A stretch of 37,977 nt of DNA from Burkholderiales bacterium (GTDB lineage: Bacteria > Pseudomonadota > Gammaproteobacteria > Burkholderiales > Thiobacteraceae). How positions within the stretch are numbered: the first letter of the stretch is position 1; each line of letters begins with the position of its first letter. The stretch lies in assembly GCA_018781585.1 (NCBI GenBank), contig JADMJT010000109.1:26558-64534 (forward strand). Reading direction: 5' to 3'. The translations under genes were made by a program, and so were the position numbers. Below, piece after piece: positions 28,486-37,977 of this stretch. The notes beneath the pieces were generated by a model, which was not told where the DNA came from, made no database searches, and worked only from the letters and a program-made list of their open reading frames with translations.

Positions 28486-29811
28486 CTACTCTTTTGTTAA
28501 TCGCTGAAAACCGGTATGCGCGAGCGGGGTATCGATACTGCTCGCGGGATCAGCAGCGATGAGCGCAAAAACCTCATTAACCGCGATTTGGTATTTCTCA
28601 ATATCCGTTGGCTGATGTGCCAGTGATGGTTTGAATTGCCGAAAACCTAGAAAGCCGCGTTTGAGCATCTCGATCGTGAAGCGCGTGTTCAACGCTATCG
28701 TGTTGGCGCTCTTGAAAGCAAATGCCGCAAGCGACGGCAATCCCGTCACATTGATTTCCATGCCATGGGTCTCAGCAGCACCTCGCCAGATTTGTTTAAC
28801 CTGGCTGCCCGTGTCGATCAAGTGCTTTTCCACCCCCAACCGCTGATATTTCCTTAGGGTCGCCAAAGCGGCGGTGGGACCGATGCGATCTGTCCAATTG
28901 GTGCTGGAAATGAAAGTGGTCTGGGCGGACTGCATCACTTTCTCGATCCCCATCACCACCGACATGGCATAACCGTTGGCCATGGATTTGGCAAAGACTG
29001 CCATGTCGGGGTGAACCCCATAATTGCGGTGGATGCCACCGGCACACATACGGAACCCGCTGGTGATTTCGTCAAAGATGAGTACGGCGCCAATCTCCGT
29101 CGCCAGTTCGCGCAGGGCTTTGAGATATCCGGCGGGAGCGTCCTCACCTCGGGCGGGTTCGATGATGATCGCGGCAATCTGTTTTTCCTTACCCCGGACC
29201 TTTTCGCGAAGTGAATCGATATTGTTGGCATCAAAGGGGATAGCCGTGCCGAGCAGCCCCCTGGGAACACCGTTTGGCTGAAGACCGGGCATGAGTTGGC
29301 CATCCAGGCCGGCGCTATCTGCCAAGTTGGCGGCCAGGTACCAGTCATTCCAGCCGTGGTAGCCGCTGAACATGATGACATCGCGCCGGGTGTGGGCACG
29401 GGCAATCCGCACGGCCAGACCCATGGCCTCGCCGCCACTTCTGGCGTAGCGCACCATGCCGAACCAAGGATGAAGCTCGATGAGCGCTTCTGCCAGCTCG
29501 ACTTCTTCCGGGCAGTTGAGCGAACTATTAACTCCACTGCGTAGTGCCTGAACGACGGCATCGTCTACCTCGTCATCGGCATAGCCGAGGATGCAGGCAC
29601 CGACCGCCATGATGGACATGTCGATGAACTCGCGCCCATCCAAATCCCAAACCCGACAGCCCTTGGCCTTGGAGTAGTAAGAAGGCCAGACATCGGGCGC
29701 AAACATCTCCGGACGCTTGGAGAGTAATTGTGTGCCGCCGGGGATGAGGGACTTTGCGCGGCTGTAAAGCGCCACGCCCTTGCTCTGTTTCAGTTCTTCA
29801 AGGCTGTACAT
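28486..29811 (-). CDS. Class III aminotransferase, glutamate-1-semialdehyde 2,1-aminomutase-like
   Basis: SLIPGGTQLLSKRP...YARSGGEAMGLAVRIARAHTRRDVIMFSGYHGWNDWYL...LIFDEITSGFR...AVFAKSMANGYAMSVVMG. Confidence 0.85.
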   Translation of the reverse strand: MYSLEELKQSKGVALYSRAKSLIPGGTQLLSKRPEMFAPDVWPSYYSKAKGCRVWDLDGREFIDMSIMAVGACILGYADDEVDDAVVQALRSGVNSSLNCPEEVELAEALIELHPWFGMVRYARSGGEAMGLAVRIARAHTRRDVIMFSGYHGWNDWYLAANLADSAGLDGQLMPGLQPNGVPRGLLGTAIPFDANNIDSLREKVRGKEKQIAAIIIEPARGEDAPAGYLKALRELATEIGAVLIFDEITSGFRMCAGGIHRNYGVHPDMAVFAKSMANGYAMSVVMGIEKVMQSAQTTFISSTNWTDRIGPTAALATLRKYQRLGVEKHLIDTGSQVKQIWRGAAETHGMEINVTGLPSLAAFAFKSANTIALNTRFTIEMLKRGFLGFRQFKPSLAHQPTDIEKYQIAVNEVFALIAADPASSIDTPLAHTGFQRLTKE

Positions 29812-30574
29812 TTGCTTTCCTGTCTTCTGCGAGGGATTTCAGATAACCCTCGTTCCGAATAATGTTGCTGTTGATAGTCATCACTTCGGGCTCTTTGTCG
29901 AGCAGCGCGAGAATTTCCGGGGCCAGGAACGGGGTTTCCTCCCGATAGAGCCGGGCAAAGATAGCTTGAAGAAATTCGTAATCGCGCGGCTCATCCAGTG
30001 TCCAGCGATGGTGTGATAAACCCTCGAACTTCTTGAGTCCTCCTGTTTTGAACAGTTCGGGATGTTTTTCGATATAGGGGCCGACATGCTCGCGCTCGGA
30101 TTTCAACTTGGCCTCACGCCATGCGCGCTCCAGCGCGGCAAACGAAAAGACTGTGCAATCCAGACCATCCGGGAACTCGCCCGAAAGTCCGTAGTAGTCA
30201 TACCCGCCCGCCAAAAAGCCCGTGACCACTTCATCCACAATCGTCGGGTCAAGGGCGGGGCAATCCGCAGTGATGCGCACAACGACATCGGCCTGATAGG
30301 TCTTTGCTGCTTGGTAGTAACGATCGAGCACATCATCCAGACTGCCACGGTAATGGCTGACCTCTTCCTTTTCGCACCAAGCCTGGATGGCGTCGTCAGT
30401 GTGCTCGGTTGAGGTGGCAACCACTACTTTCGTGATTGTCTTGCAGGCTCGGATACGTCTGACCACGTGTTCCAACACCGGCTTGCCTGCCAAAGGCATT
30501 AAAACCTTTCCCGGTAGGCGCGAGGAGCTCATCCGGGCTTGGATGATGGCAACGATGTTCTTTGTCTGATTCAT
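29798..30574 (-). CDS. SpsF/NeuA-type cytidylyltransferase (PseF-like candidate)
   Basis: IVAIIQARMSSSRLPGKVLMPLAGKPVLEHVVRRI...VVVRITADCPALDPTIVDEVV. Confidence 0.85.
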   Translation of the reverse strand: MNQTKNIVAIIQARMSSSRLPGKVLMPLAGKPVLEHVVRRIRACKTITKVVVATSTEHTDDAIQAWCEKEEVSHYRGSLDDVLDRYYQAAKTYQADVVVRITADCPALDPTIVDEVVTGFLAGGYDYYGLSGEFPDGLDCTVFSFAALERAWREAKLKSEREHVGPYIEKHPELFKTGGLKKFEGLSHHRWTLDEPRDYEFLQAIFARLYREETPFLAPEILALLDKEPEVMTINSNIIRNEGYLKSLAEDRKANVQP

Positions 30575-31437
30575 AGGTTTTCCCAGCGCGCGGGGTTGAT
30601 AAGATCAATATCGTTGCTATGCACTGCTTCCGGCAGTTCGGGGAGCGAACCTTCTGCAGCCAGCAAAATCTCCTTGAGTTGCACTAGGCTGTCTACGCCC
30701 ACAACCACACGAGCAATACCCGTTTGCGCCAATGCATCACGCAGGCAGGCTTGCAATGGCGTTAAACCGGTCTCGGCAAGCCATTGTTCCCATCGCTGCC
30801 AGATCGGCAGCCAACGATTGAATTTGCTGGGACGCTTAGCTGCAGGCATAAGTAACAACCCTTGCAGGAACACCGAACGGGCATGTAATTCGATGTTCAT
30901 TTGGGCCAAACGATCCATCCAGCCAGAAGTAATCAAACGGCGATCTAGCATATTGAACGGTGCTTGCACGATATCCAGTTGGAAACGTTGGGCGAGTGGG
31001 TCAAGTTCGGCCGGGTCGTAGATTGAAACACCGGTTTTTTCGACCAGGCCCTGCTGTTTGAGTGCGCGCAGCGCTTGGTAGATATTTTCTCCATGCTTTC
31101 CGAGGAGTTGCTCTGGCCGATGCAGCAGCAAGCCGCGCAGACTTGTAATGCGCAACCGCTCAAGCGAAGCCTGAACCTCACTGCGCACCCATGCTTCGAC
31201 ATCTTGGCATTGATCTGGCAAAGCGGGCAACTTGGAAATCACTTGCCAACCTATCACCCCGATTTCACCCAATCGCTGTTCGCTGTTGCCATAGTTGATG
31301 GCGGTATCCAAAGTGCCAATGCCATGAGCCTTGGCATGATCCAGGATGGATCTTGCTTCATCTTGGCTGACCTGGCCGCGTTGATTGGCGATGCCGTAGT
31401 CGAGGCCGAACTGGACGGTGCCGAGGGCGAGCTTCAT
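30571..31437 (-). CDS. Aldo/keto reductase
   Basis: MKLALGTVQFGLDYGIANQRGQVSQDEARSILDHAKAHGIGTLDTAINYGNSEQRLG. Confidence 0.85.
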   Translation of the reverse strand: MKLALGTVQFGLDYGIANQRGQVSQDEARSILDHAKAHGIGTLDTAINYGNSEQRLGEIGVIGWQVISKLPALPDQCQDVEAWVRSEVQASLERLRITSLRGLLLHRPEQLLGKHGENIYQALRALKQQGLVEKTGVSIYDPAELDPLAQRFQLDIVQAPFNMLDRRLITSGWMDRLAQMNIELHARSVFLQGLLLMPAAKRPSKFNRWLPIWQRWEQWLAETGLTPLQACLRDALAQTGIARVVVGVDSLVQLKEILLAAEGSLPELPEAVHSNDIDLINPARWENL

Positions 31438-32594
31438 TGCACCACAACCGCGCGTAAGGCACTGACAACCTGATCTTGCTGCCTGTCCGTCAGCCCCGGA
31501 TACATCGGCAAGCTTATCGCTTCGGCGTAATACCGCTCAGCCTCCGGGCAATGTCCGGCCTTGAAGTCCAGCCGTTCGTAATAGGGCTGGCGGTAGACTG
31601 GGATGTAGTGCAGGTTCACGCCCACGCCCTCTGCTCGCAGTGCCTCGAAGACCTCGCAATGCGACTTGCGAATCTCTGCGAGCTTGAGTCGAATCACGTA
31701 CAGGTGCAGCCCAGAATAGCTGTCTGGATGCTGCCAAGGCGTGACCAGCGGCAAGTCAGCCAGTAGCTCGTCATAACGCTGGGCGATGGTATGGCGCTTG
31801 ATTACGAACTCATCCAGCCGCTGCATTTGGCTCACGCCCAATGCAGCCTGCAAGTCGGTCATACGGTAGTTGTAGCCAAGGTCGATCTGTTGGTAATACC
31901 AAGGGCCGTCCGGCGCATGGGTCATCTCGGCCACGTCGCGAGTAATGCCGTGGGTGCGCAGCCGTGCCATGCGTTTGGCCAGTTCCGCATCGTTGGTCAG
32001 CGCCATACCACCCTCGGCGGTGGTGATGATCTTGACCGGGTGAAAGCTGAACACCGTGATGTCGCTGTAGCGGCTGTTGCCGATGGGCTCACCGCGATAC
32101 CGGCCACCGATGGCGTGTGAGGCATCTTCGATGATCTTGAAGCCGTAGCGCTGCGCCAGCGCATGTATGCCCGCCATGTCGCAAGACTGCCCGCACAGGT
32201 GCACCGGAATGACTACCTTAGGCAGGCGGTCGGCCTGTTCGGCCTGCGCCAGCTTTTCCGCCAGGCGCTCCACGCTCAGGTTGTAGGTGCGCGGGTCAAT
32301 ATCCACAAAATCCACCTGCGCGCCGCAATACAATGCACAGTTAGCGCTGGCCACAAAAGTGATAGGGCTGGTCCACACCCAGTCGCCCGGCCCCACGCCC
32401 AACGCCAAGCAGGCAATGTGCAGGGCGCCGGTAGCGCTGTTGACGGCCACCGCATGCTGCGCGCCGCAGTAACTGGCGACAGCCTTTTCAAATGCAGGGA
32501 CGGCAGGGCCTTGAGTGAGAAAATCCGAACGCAGCACATCCACTACTGCCTGGATGTCAGCTTCTGAAACGTCTTGGCGACCGTAGGGAATCAT
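31434..32594 (-). CDS. pseC: UDP-4-amino-4,6-dideoxy-N-acetyl-beta-L-altrosamine transaminase (PseC-like)
   Basis: MIPYGRQDVSEADIQAVVDVLRSDFLTQGPAVPAFEKAVASYCGAQHAVAVNSATGALHIACLALGVGPGDWVWTSPITFVASANCALYCGA. ORF track start (32813) overlaps pseB; ATG at 32594 fits. Confidence 0.88.
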   Translation of the reverse strand: MIPYGRQDVSEADIQAVVDVLRSDFLTQGPAVPAFEKAVASYCGAQHAVAVNSATGALHIACLALGVGPGDWVWTSPITFVASANCALYCGAQVDFVDIDPRTYNLSVERLAEKLAQAEQADRLPKVVIPVHLCGQSCDMAGIHALAQRYGFKIIEDASHAIGGRYRGEPIGNSRYSDITVFSFHPVKIITTAEGGMALTNDAELAKRMARLRTHGITRDVAEMTHAPDGPWYYQQIDLGYNYRMTDLQAALGVSQMQRLDEFVIKRHTIAQRYDELLADLPLVTPWQHPDSYSGLHLYVIRLKLAEIRKSHCEVFEALRAEGVGVNLHYIPVYRQPYYERLDFKAGHCPEAERYYAEAISLPMYPGLTDRQQDQVVSALRAVVVQ

Positions 32595-32601
32595 TTGTGC
32601 C

Positions 32602-33612
32602 TCAAACTGTATGGCTTTGATCGACATACGTCTGGATAAGATCGCGTAACTCATCCACGGTGAGGAAATGCTCATTGTTGCCACTGTTATAGCTGAAGCC
32701 TGGTTCAACCAGTTTTGCATCTGTTTTAGCACAGTATTCCGCAATGCTGTAGGCGCCGCCAAAAGGCAAGATGGCGTAGTAAGAGCCCATGTCCACCGTA
32801 TTGAAGCTGTCACTAGCGGTGATCATTTCTTCGTGAATTTTTTCACCGGGACGCACACCGATGATCGGATGTTCACACTCTGGGCCAATGGCCTTGGCTA
32901 CATCGGTAATGCGGTAAGAAGGAATCTTAGGCACCAGTAATTCGCCGCCCCTAGCATTTTCCAGCGCCCACAATACCATGTCGATAGCTTCTTGCAGGCT
33001 GATGTTAAAGCGCGTCATGGCCGGGTCAGTAATAGGCAATACCCCACTCGATCGCTTTTCAAGGAAGAATGGAATAACTGAACCACGACTACACATTACA
33101 TTACCGTAGCGCACCGCGCTAAAACGGATGTCGCGATGGCCTTTGATGTTGTTGGCGGCCACGAACAGCTTATCCGAACAAAGCTTGGTTGCACCGTAGA
33201 GATTAATCGGCGCTGCGGCCTTGTCAGTGGACAGCGCCACCACGCGTTGCACACCAGTATCCAGACAGGCTTCGATAACGTTCTGCGCTCCCAGCACATT
33301 GGTCTTGATGCACTCGAAGGGGTTGTACTCAGCGGCCGGTACCTGCTTGAGCGCAGCAGCGTGGATCACCACATCGATGCCTTCCATCGCACGACGCAGG
33401 CGAGCCTGATCGCGCACATCGCCAATGAAGTAGCGAATGCCTTTGTACTGACTCTCCGGAAACTGTTGTGACATCTCGAACTGCTTGAGTTCGTCGCGGG
33501 AGTAGATTACGAGGCGTTTGATATCTGGATGGCGCGCGAGAACGGTTTTGACGAAAGCCTGGCCGAAGGAGCCAGTGCCACCAGTGATGAGGAGAGATTT
33601 ATCGTTGAGCAT
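32602..33612 (-). CDS. pseB: UDP-N-acetylglucosamine 4,6-dehydratase (inverting), PseB
   Basis: MLNDKSLLITGGTGSFGQAFVKTVL...IHAAALKQVPAAEYNPFECIKTNVLGAQNVIEA...STDKAAAPINLYGATKLCSDKL. Confidence 0.93.
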   Translation of the reverse strand: MLNDKSLLITGGTGSFGQAFVKTVLARHPDIKRLVIYSRDELKQFEMSQQFPESQYKGIRYFIGDVRDQARLRRAMEGIDVVIHAAALKQVPAAEYNPFECIKTNVLGAQNVIEACLDTGVQRVVALSTDKAAAPINLYGATKLCSDKLFVAANNIKGHRDIRFSAVRYGNVMCSRGSVIPFFLEKRSSGVLPITDPAMTRFNISLQEAIDMVLWALENARGGELLVPKIPSYRITDVAKAIGPECEHPIIGVRPGEKIHEEMITASDSFNTVDMGSYYAILPFGGAYSIAEYCAKTDAKLVEPGFSYNSGNNEHFLTVDELRDLIQTYVDQSHTV

Positions 33613-33965
33613 GGATTTTTCCGTTAAACATAGTCATTACATTCCTTTGCTATCGCCAGAAAAAATATTGCACAGAAATTCACTTCACAATATTTCATTT
33701 TTGCACTGGTATATTTATCTCTGAAACAAAAACATCTGCATACCTAAACATCCGCAAATTCTCTATTCTGGAAAGATGTAGAACCCCCATCACACCCCAG
33801 CGCAACATCAGTACCCCAAGTAACCTGAGCGACCGGTACCCTGGCTATGTCTCTGATCCGCGCTGTTACAACATGGACGTAGGCAGGCTGTAGCAAAGGC
33901 CAGGCCAGCTAATCAGCGGCTATAAGTAAGAAAAACTTGAGGATTCTTTGAATTTTTTACGATTT

Positions 33966-34002
33966 TCGGCAATTTTTGCAGCCTTGCGGCCAAAATTGCC
34001 GA
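33966..34002. repeat. Intergenic inverted repeat (11-bp arms with nested GCC-GCAA-GGC hairpin on the minus strand)
   Basis: TCGGCAATTTT...AAAATTGCCGA read directly. Confidence 0.8.
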
Positions 34003-34086
34003 TTCAGCATAGGAAAGTATGTCGTTGACTATCATAAACATCTGGCTTTGTAGGATGACCAACCCCACCAAATACTGAGCACCGAA

Positions 34087-35721
34087 CTAGCCTGGCATGG
34101 TTTTCAGAAGGCCATATTTCATCAGCCAGATAACGCAAAGCCGCGTCACTGGAGGTGCTGCGCCGAACGCTGACTGACCGGTCTGGATAATGTCGGACAA
34201 GGAAGCGTGGTTACCCATTAAACGGGACAGCAAGCAGGTCAAGAGTGCGCCAGGAAGAAGCGGCGCGAGCTCTTCGTAGGTTGCGGGCATCAGCACCTTG
34301 CCTTGCAATACGTCATGTCCCAACTCGCTCAAGGCCAGCACGGTCGTATCCGTCAATATTTGGCTTGGATAATGCTCAAACACACGCGCCATGTCTGGCA
34401 GGTTAAGGTCAGTTCCGGCTTGAGTAATTGGCGTCTCCAGCGCCAGGTTCTTGAGCGTCCCCCACAGCTGCTCATATTGATGGATGATAGTGCGCCAATG
34501 AAATCTCCGCTCAGCAAGCGCGCGCCCTGTATCACCCATGCGTTTGCGCAGCGCACCATCCGCAATCAAACTTTGCAATCGCTCAAATAATGCCTCCTGG
34601 TCCAACGCAATGCTTTGAGCGGCATAAAAGCTGGAAAGCGCGGGCTCCAATATTCCCCTGATATCTGCAATATCTTCAGGTGCTTTCAACCAAGTGGTCG
34701 GTATGCGGTAGCCCGTCACCCCCTCTTCCACCAGATCTCGATACCCATCGAAGTCTGAGACTACCGTCGGCAACCCGCTTGCCATCGCTTCTACCACGGA
34801 GATGCCGAAGGTTTCCTGAAAATTGTCGATGGGCGACACAAAGATATCCGCCGCCGCATACAGGTCGAATTTATCCGCATCCGCGATATTCGGTTTTAAA
34901 AGAACGCGCTCGCCCAGCCCCAACTCGTCGATAACCAGCTTCAGATTTTGGACATTTTCCTTGTCTGCACCTCCAGCGAGAATTAGGTATACTCGATTCA
35001 CTGCCCCTTCCTCCGCGCACAAACGGTGGAAGGTATAAAGTAAAGGGGCCAAATCCGCCTTGGTGGAGATTGATATTCGCCCTATGTAGAGCAGCAGCAC
35101 CGCCGACGACTCCAGCCCCAATTGGACGCGCGCTGCAGCACGGTCACCTGGGCGAAAACACTCATCGCCCACCCCTAAGGGAATCAAATCCAGCCTTGCT
35201 GGAAGGCTTAAAGCAGTATCTTGCGCATGCGCTGCTTCCACATAATTTTGAAAGACCTGACGCCCAGACGCCGATGTACAAACGATAGAATCACACCCAG
35301 CGAGCGGTGAACGCATCAACTCACGCACATCCAGAATCACTTCAGATGGATCGAGGCTATGGATAATGCCCGTCAACGGAAAGCTGGCCTGATACTTGAC
35401 GCGCAGATAGGCGAGCCGCGGTAAGTACCAGTTCCAACCTCCCACATGGAATGCGGAAAAATCGGTATCGCGCAGTGCATCCGGGAAATTCAGATGATGT
35501 GAAAGGATGACCCGGCTGAGCACCCTATCATCGACCACGCCCTCAAGCCGATGTTTAAGCAATTTAAGATTGTCGAAGGTAGGGCAATAAATTTGGTATT
35601 GATCGAAAGATCCGTAAGTCAGCAATGCTTTCAAGAATTCGAAATTGGCCACCAGCCTGCCCAGCTTGAGGCTTGTCTCGCCAGTTTCGACAAATGAATC
35701 GATGCTTCCAAAGACTTTCAC
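34087..35721 (-). CDS. GT4-family glycosyltransferase
   Basis: 544 aa; LLLYIGRISISTKADLAPLL...GLGERVLLKPNIADADKFDLYAAADIFVSPIDNFQETFGISVVEAMASGLPTVVSDFDGYRDLVEEG. Confidence 0.88.
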   Translation of the reverse strand: MKVFGSIDSFVETGETSLKLGRLVANFEFLKALLTYGSFDQYQIYCPTFDNLKLLKHRLEGVVDDRVLSRVILSHHLNFPDALRDTDFSAFHVGGWNWYLPRLAYLRVKYQASFPLTGIIHSLDPSEVILDVRELMRSPLAGCDSIVCTSASGRQVFQNYVEAAHAQDTALSLPARLDLIPLGVGDECFRPGDRAAARVQLGLESSAVLLLYIGRISISTKADLAPLLYTFHRLCAEEGAVNRVYLILAGGADKENVQNLKLVIDELGLGERVLLKPNIADADKFDLYAAADIFVSPIDNFQETFGISVVEAMASGLPTVVSDFDGYRDLVEEGVTGYRIPTTWLKAPEDIADIRGILEPALSSFYAAQSIALDQEALFERLQSLIADGALRKRMGDTGRALAERRFHWRTIIHQYEQLWGTLKNLALETPITQAGTDLNLPDMARVFEHYPSQILTDTTVLALSELGHDVLQGKVLMPATYEELAPLLPGALLTCLLSRLMGNHASLSDIIQTGQSAFGAAPPVTRLCVIWLMKYGLLKTMPG

Positions 35722-35751
35722 TGAACGCCCTCTACCGGTCCATTTTTTAAG

Positions 35752-36801
<1,050 letters not shown>

Positions 36802-36802
36802 C

Positions 36803-37977
36803 TCAAATCACCCTATCGTTTCCGCCATCCACCGGAATTTGCGCCGCGGTGGTTTTTGCGAATAGCGACCCGCACAATTCAGCAGCCAATTCGGCTACAT
36901 CATGGCTAGTGACTTCAGTTTTCAATACATTGTTGCGTTTGTATTCATCGACCGTGAGACCGTAATGTTTAGCGCGCGAAGCCAACACTTCCTCGGTCCA
37001 TATGCCGGTATCGAACACGGCATTGGGGTGCAGGGTGTTGATGCGGATGCCATCCGCCCCCCATTCCAGCGCAGCCACGCGCATGAGTTGGTTGAGCGCG
37101 GCTTTGGAAGCCGAATAGGCGGCAGCGCCCGGCCCCGGTGCGGGTACATTCTTGGAGCCGATCACCACTACGCGGCCATAGCGCGGCGCGAGCTTGAGCA
37201 AAGGATAGGCCTCGCGCATGAAGGATAGATTCGCATCCAGATTTACGCTCATCACTTTGCGCCATTCTGCGGAGCCAAGCTGATCGATGCGGCAGCCGCC
37301 GGGGAAGATGCCTGCATTTAAGACCAGCATGTCGAGCCCGCCGAAGCGGCGCACGGTTTGCTCCAACGCGGATTGAATTTCGCTATCGCTGGAGATGTCG
37401 CATCGAATACCCAAGTAATCGCAACGTTTAAATAGCGATTCAATCTCAGGATTGATATCTAACCCTACCACCGCCGCACCGCGCGCCAAAAGGGATTCCG
37501 CGCAGGCTTTACCGATTCCGGAGGCAGCGCCGGTCACTAAAGCTACTTCGCCCGCGAAGGCTAAGGGCTTGCCGCTTTTCTTGAGTTTGGCTTGCTCCAA
37601 GTCCCAATATTCCACATCAAAAATATCTTTGGCGGGTAGCGCTTGAAATCCACCGAGCGCGGTCGCGCGCAGGATGATATCGATGGTGTGATCATATATG
37701 TCGGTGATGATTCCGGTGTCTTTCGCGCTTCGTCCAACCGCGCACAGGCCAAACTCCAGATCGAGAATGACGCGCGGCGCAGGATCAAGCATGGTTTTGG
37801 ATTCTTTAGCTTGTGGCGCATACGCATCAAAGTAAGCGCGGTATTGCGTGGCGTAATCCTCCAGATCGCGACCCAGCATGGGAATCCGTTTGGTACGGAT
37901 CACATGATCCGGTGTCGCGGGGCCTTGGCGTGCAATAACAGTTGCATCAGACCGCTGGGCAAACGCCAAATATTTTG
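36803..37977 (-). CDS. Bifunctional class II aldolase/short-chain dehydrogenase, N-terminus truncated by window edge
   Basis: RQGPATPDHVIRTKRIPMLGR linker typical of RhaD-type aldolase/SDR fusions, then VALVTGAASGIGKACAESLLARGAAVVGLD and YSASKAALNQLMR. Frame stays open to the edge. Confidence 0.85.
   Translation of the reverse strand, partial: KYLAFAQRSDATVIARQGPATPDHVIRTKRIPMLGRDLEDYATQYRAYFDAYAPQAKESKTMLDPAPRVILDLEFGLCAVGRSAKDTGIITDIYDHTIDIILRATALGGFQALPAKDIFDVEYWDLEQAKLKKSGKPLAFAGEVALVTGAASGIGKACAESLLARGAAVVGLDINPEIESLFKRCDYLGIRCDISSDSEIQSALEQTVRRFGGLDMLVLNAGIFPGGCRIDQLGSAEWRKVMSVNLDANLSFMREAYPLLKLAPRYGRVVVIGSKNVPAPGPGAAAYSASKAALNQLMRVAALEWGADGIRINTLHPNAVFDTGIWTEEVLASRAKHYGLTVDEYKRNNVLKTEVTSHDVAELAAELCGSLFAKTTAAQIPVDGGNDRVI

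Noticed and set aside
32595-32813. N-terminal extension of the PseC ORF (MTASIRWTW...)
   Set aside because: Overlaps pseB coding sequence; ATG at 32594 (MIPYGRQDVSE) matches the expected PseC start.

Overview
Bacterial window, probably a betaproteobacterium. It carries the 3' end of a methionine aminopeptidase gene, then glnD on the + strand, then a long run of minus-strand genes. First comes a late flagellar block: FlhB-C-like, FliK-like, DUF2802, FliT-like, FliS, FliD, FlaG and two flagellin genes encoding identical proteins. Next is a large glycan and flagellin-modification region: a two-module TPR-glycosyltransferase (FlmG-like architecture), a 1613-aa multidomain glycosyltransferase/methyltransferase, more methyltransferases, a GH57-like enzyme, PseG-like, a SAF-less NeuB/PseI-like synthase, two SDRs, an IolB-like cupin, an ATP-grasp ligase, a class-III aminotransferase, an SpsF-type cytidylyltransferase, an aldo/keto reductase, PseC and PseB. 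Last are a GT4 glycosyltransferase, mtnA and an edge-truncated class II aldolase/SDR fusion. The most interesting hypothesis is a non-canonical nonulosonic-acid (pseudaminic-like) pathway. It has no recognisable PseH and no Maf in the window, unusual accessory enzymes (IolB-like, ATP-grasp, GSA-type aminotransferase, GH57), and a duplicated TPR-GT as candidate flagellin glycosyltransferase. All functional calls come from reading motifs in the translations; no database search was run.
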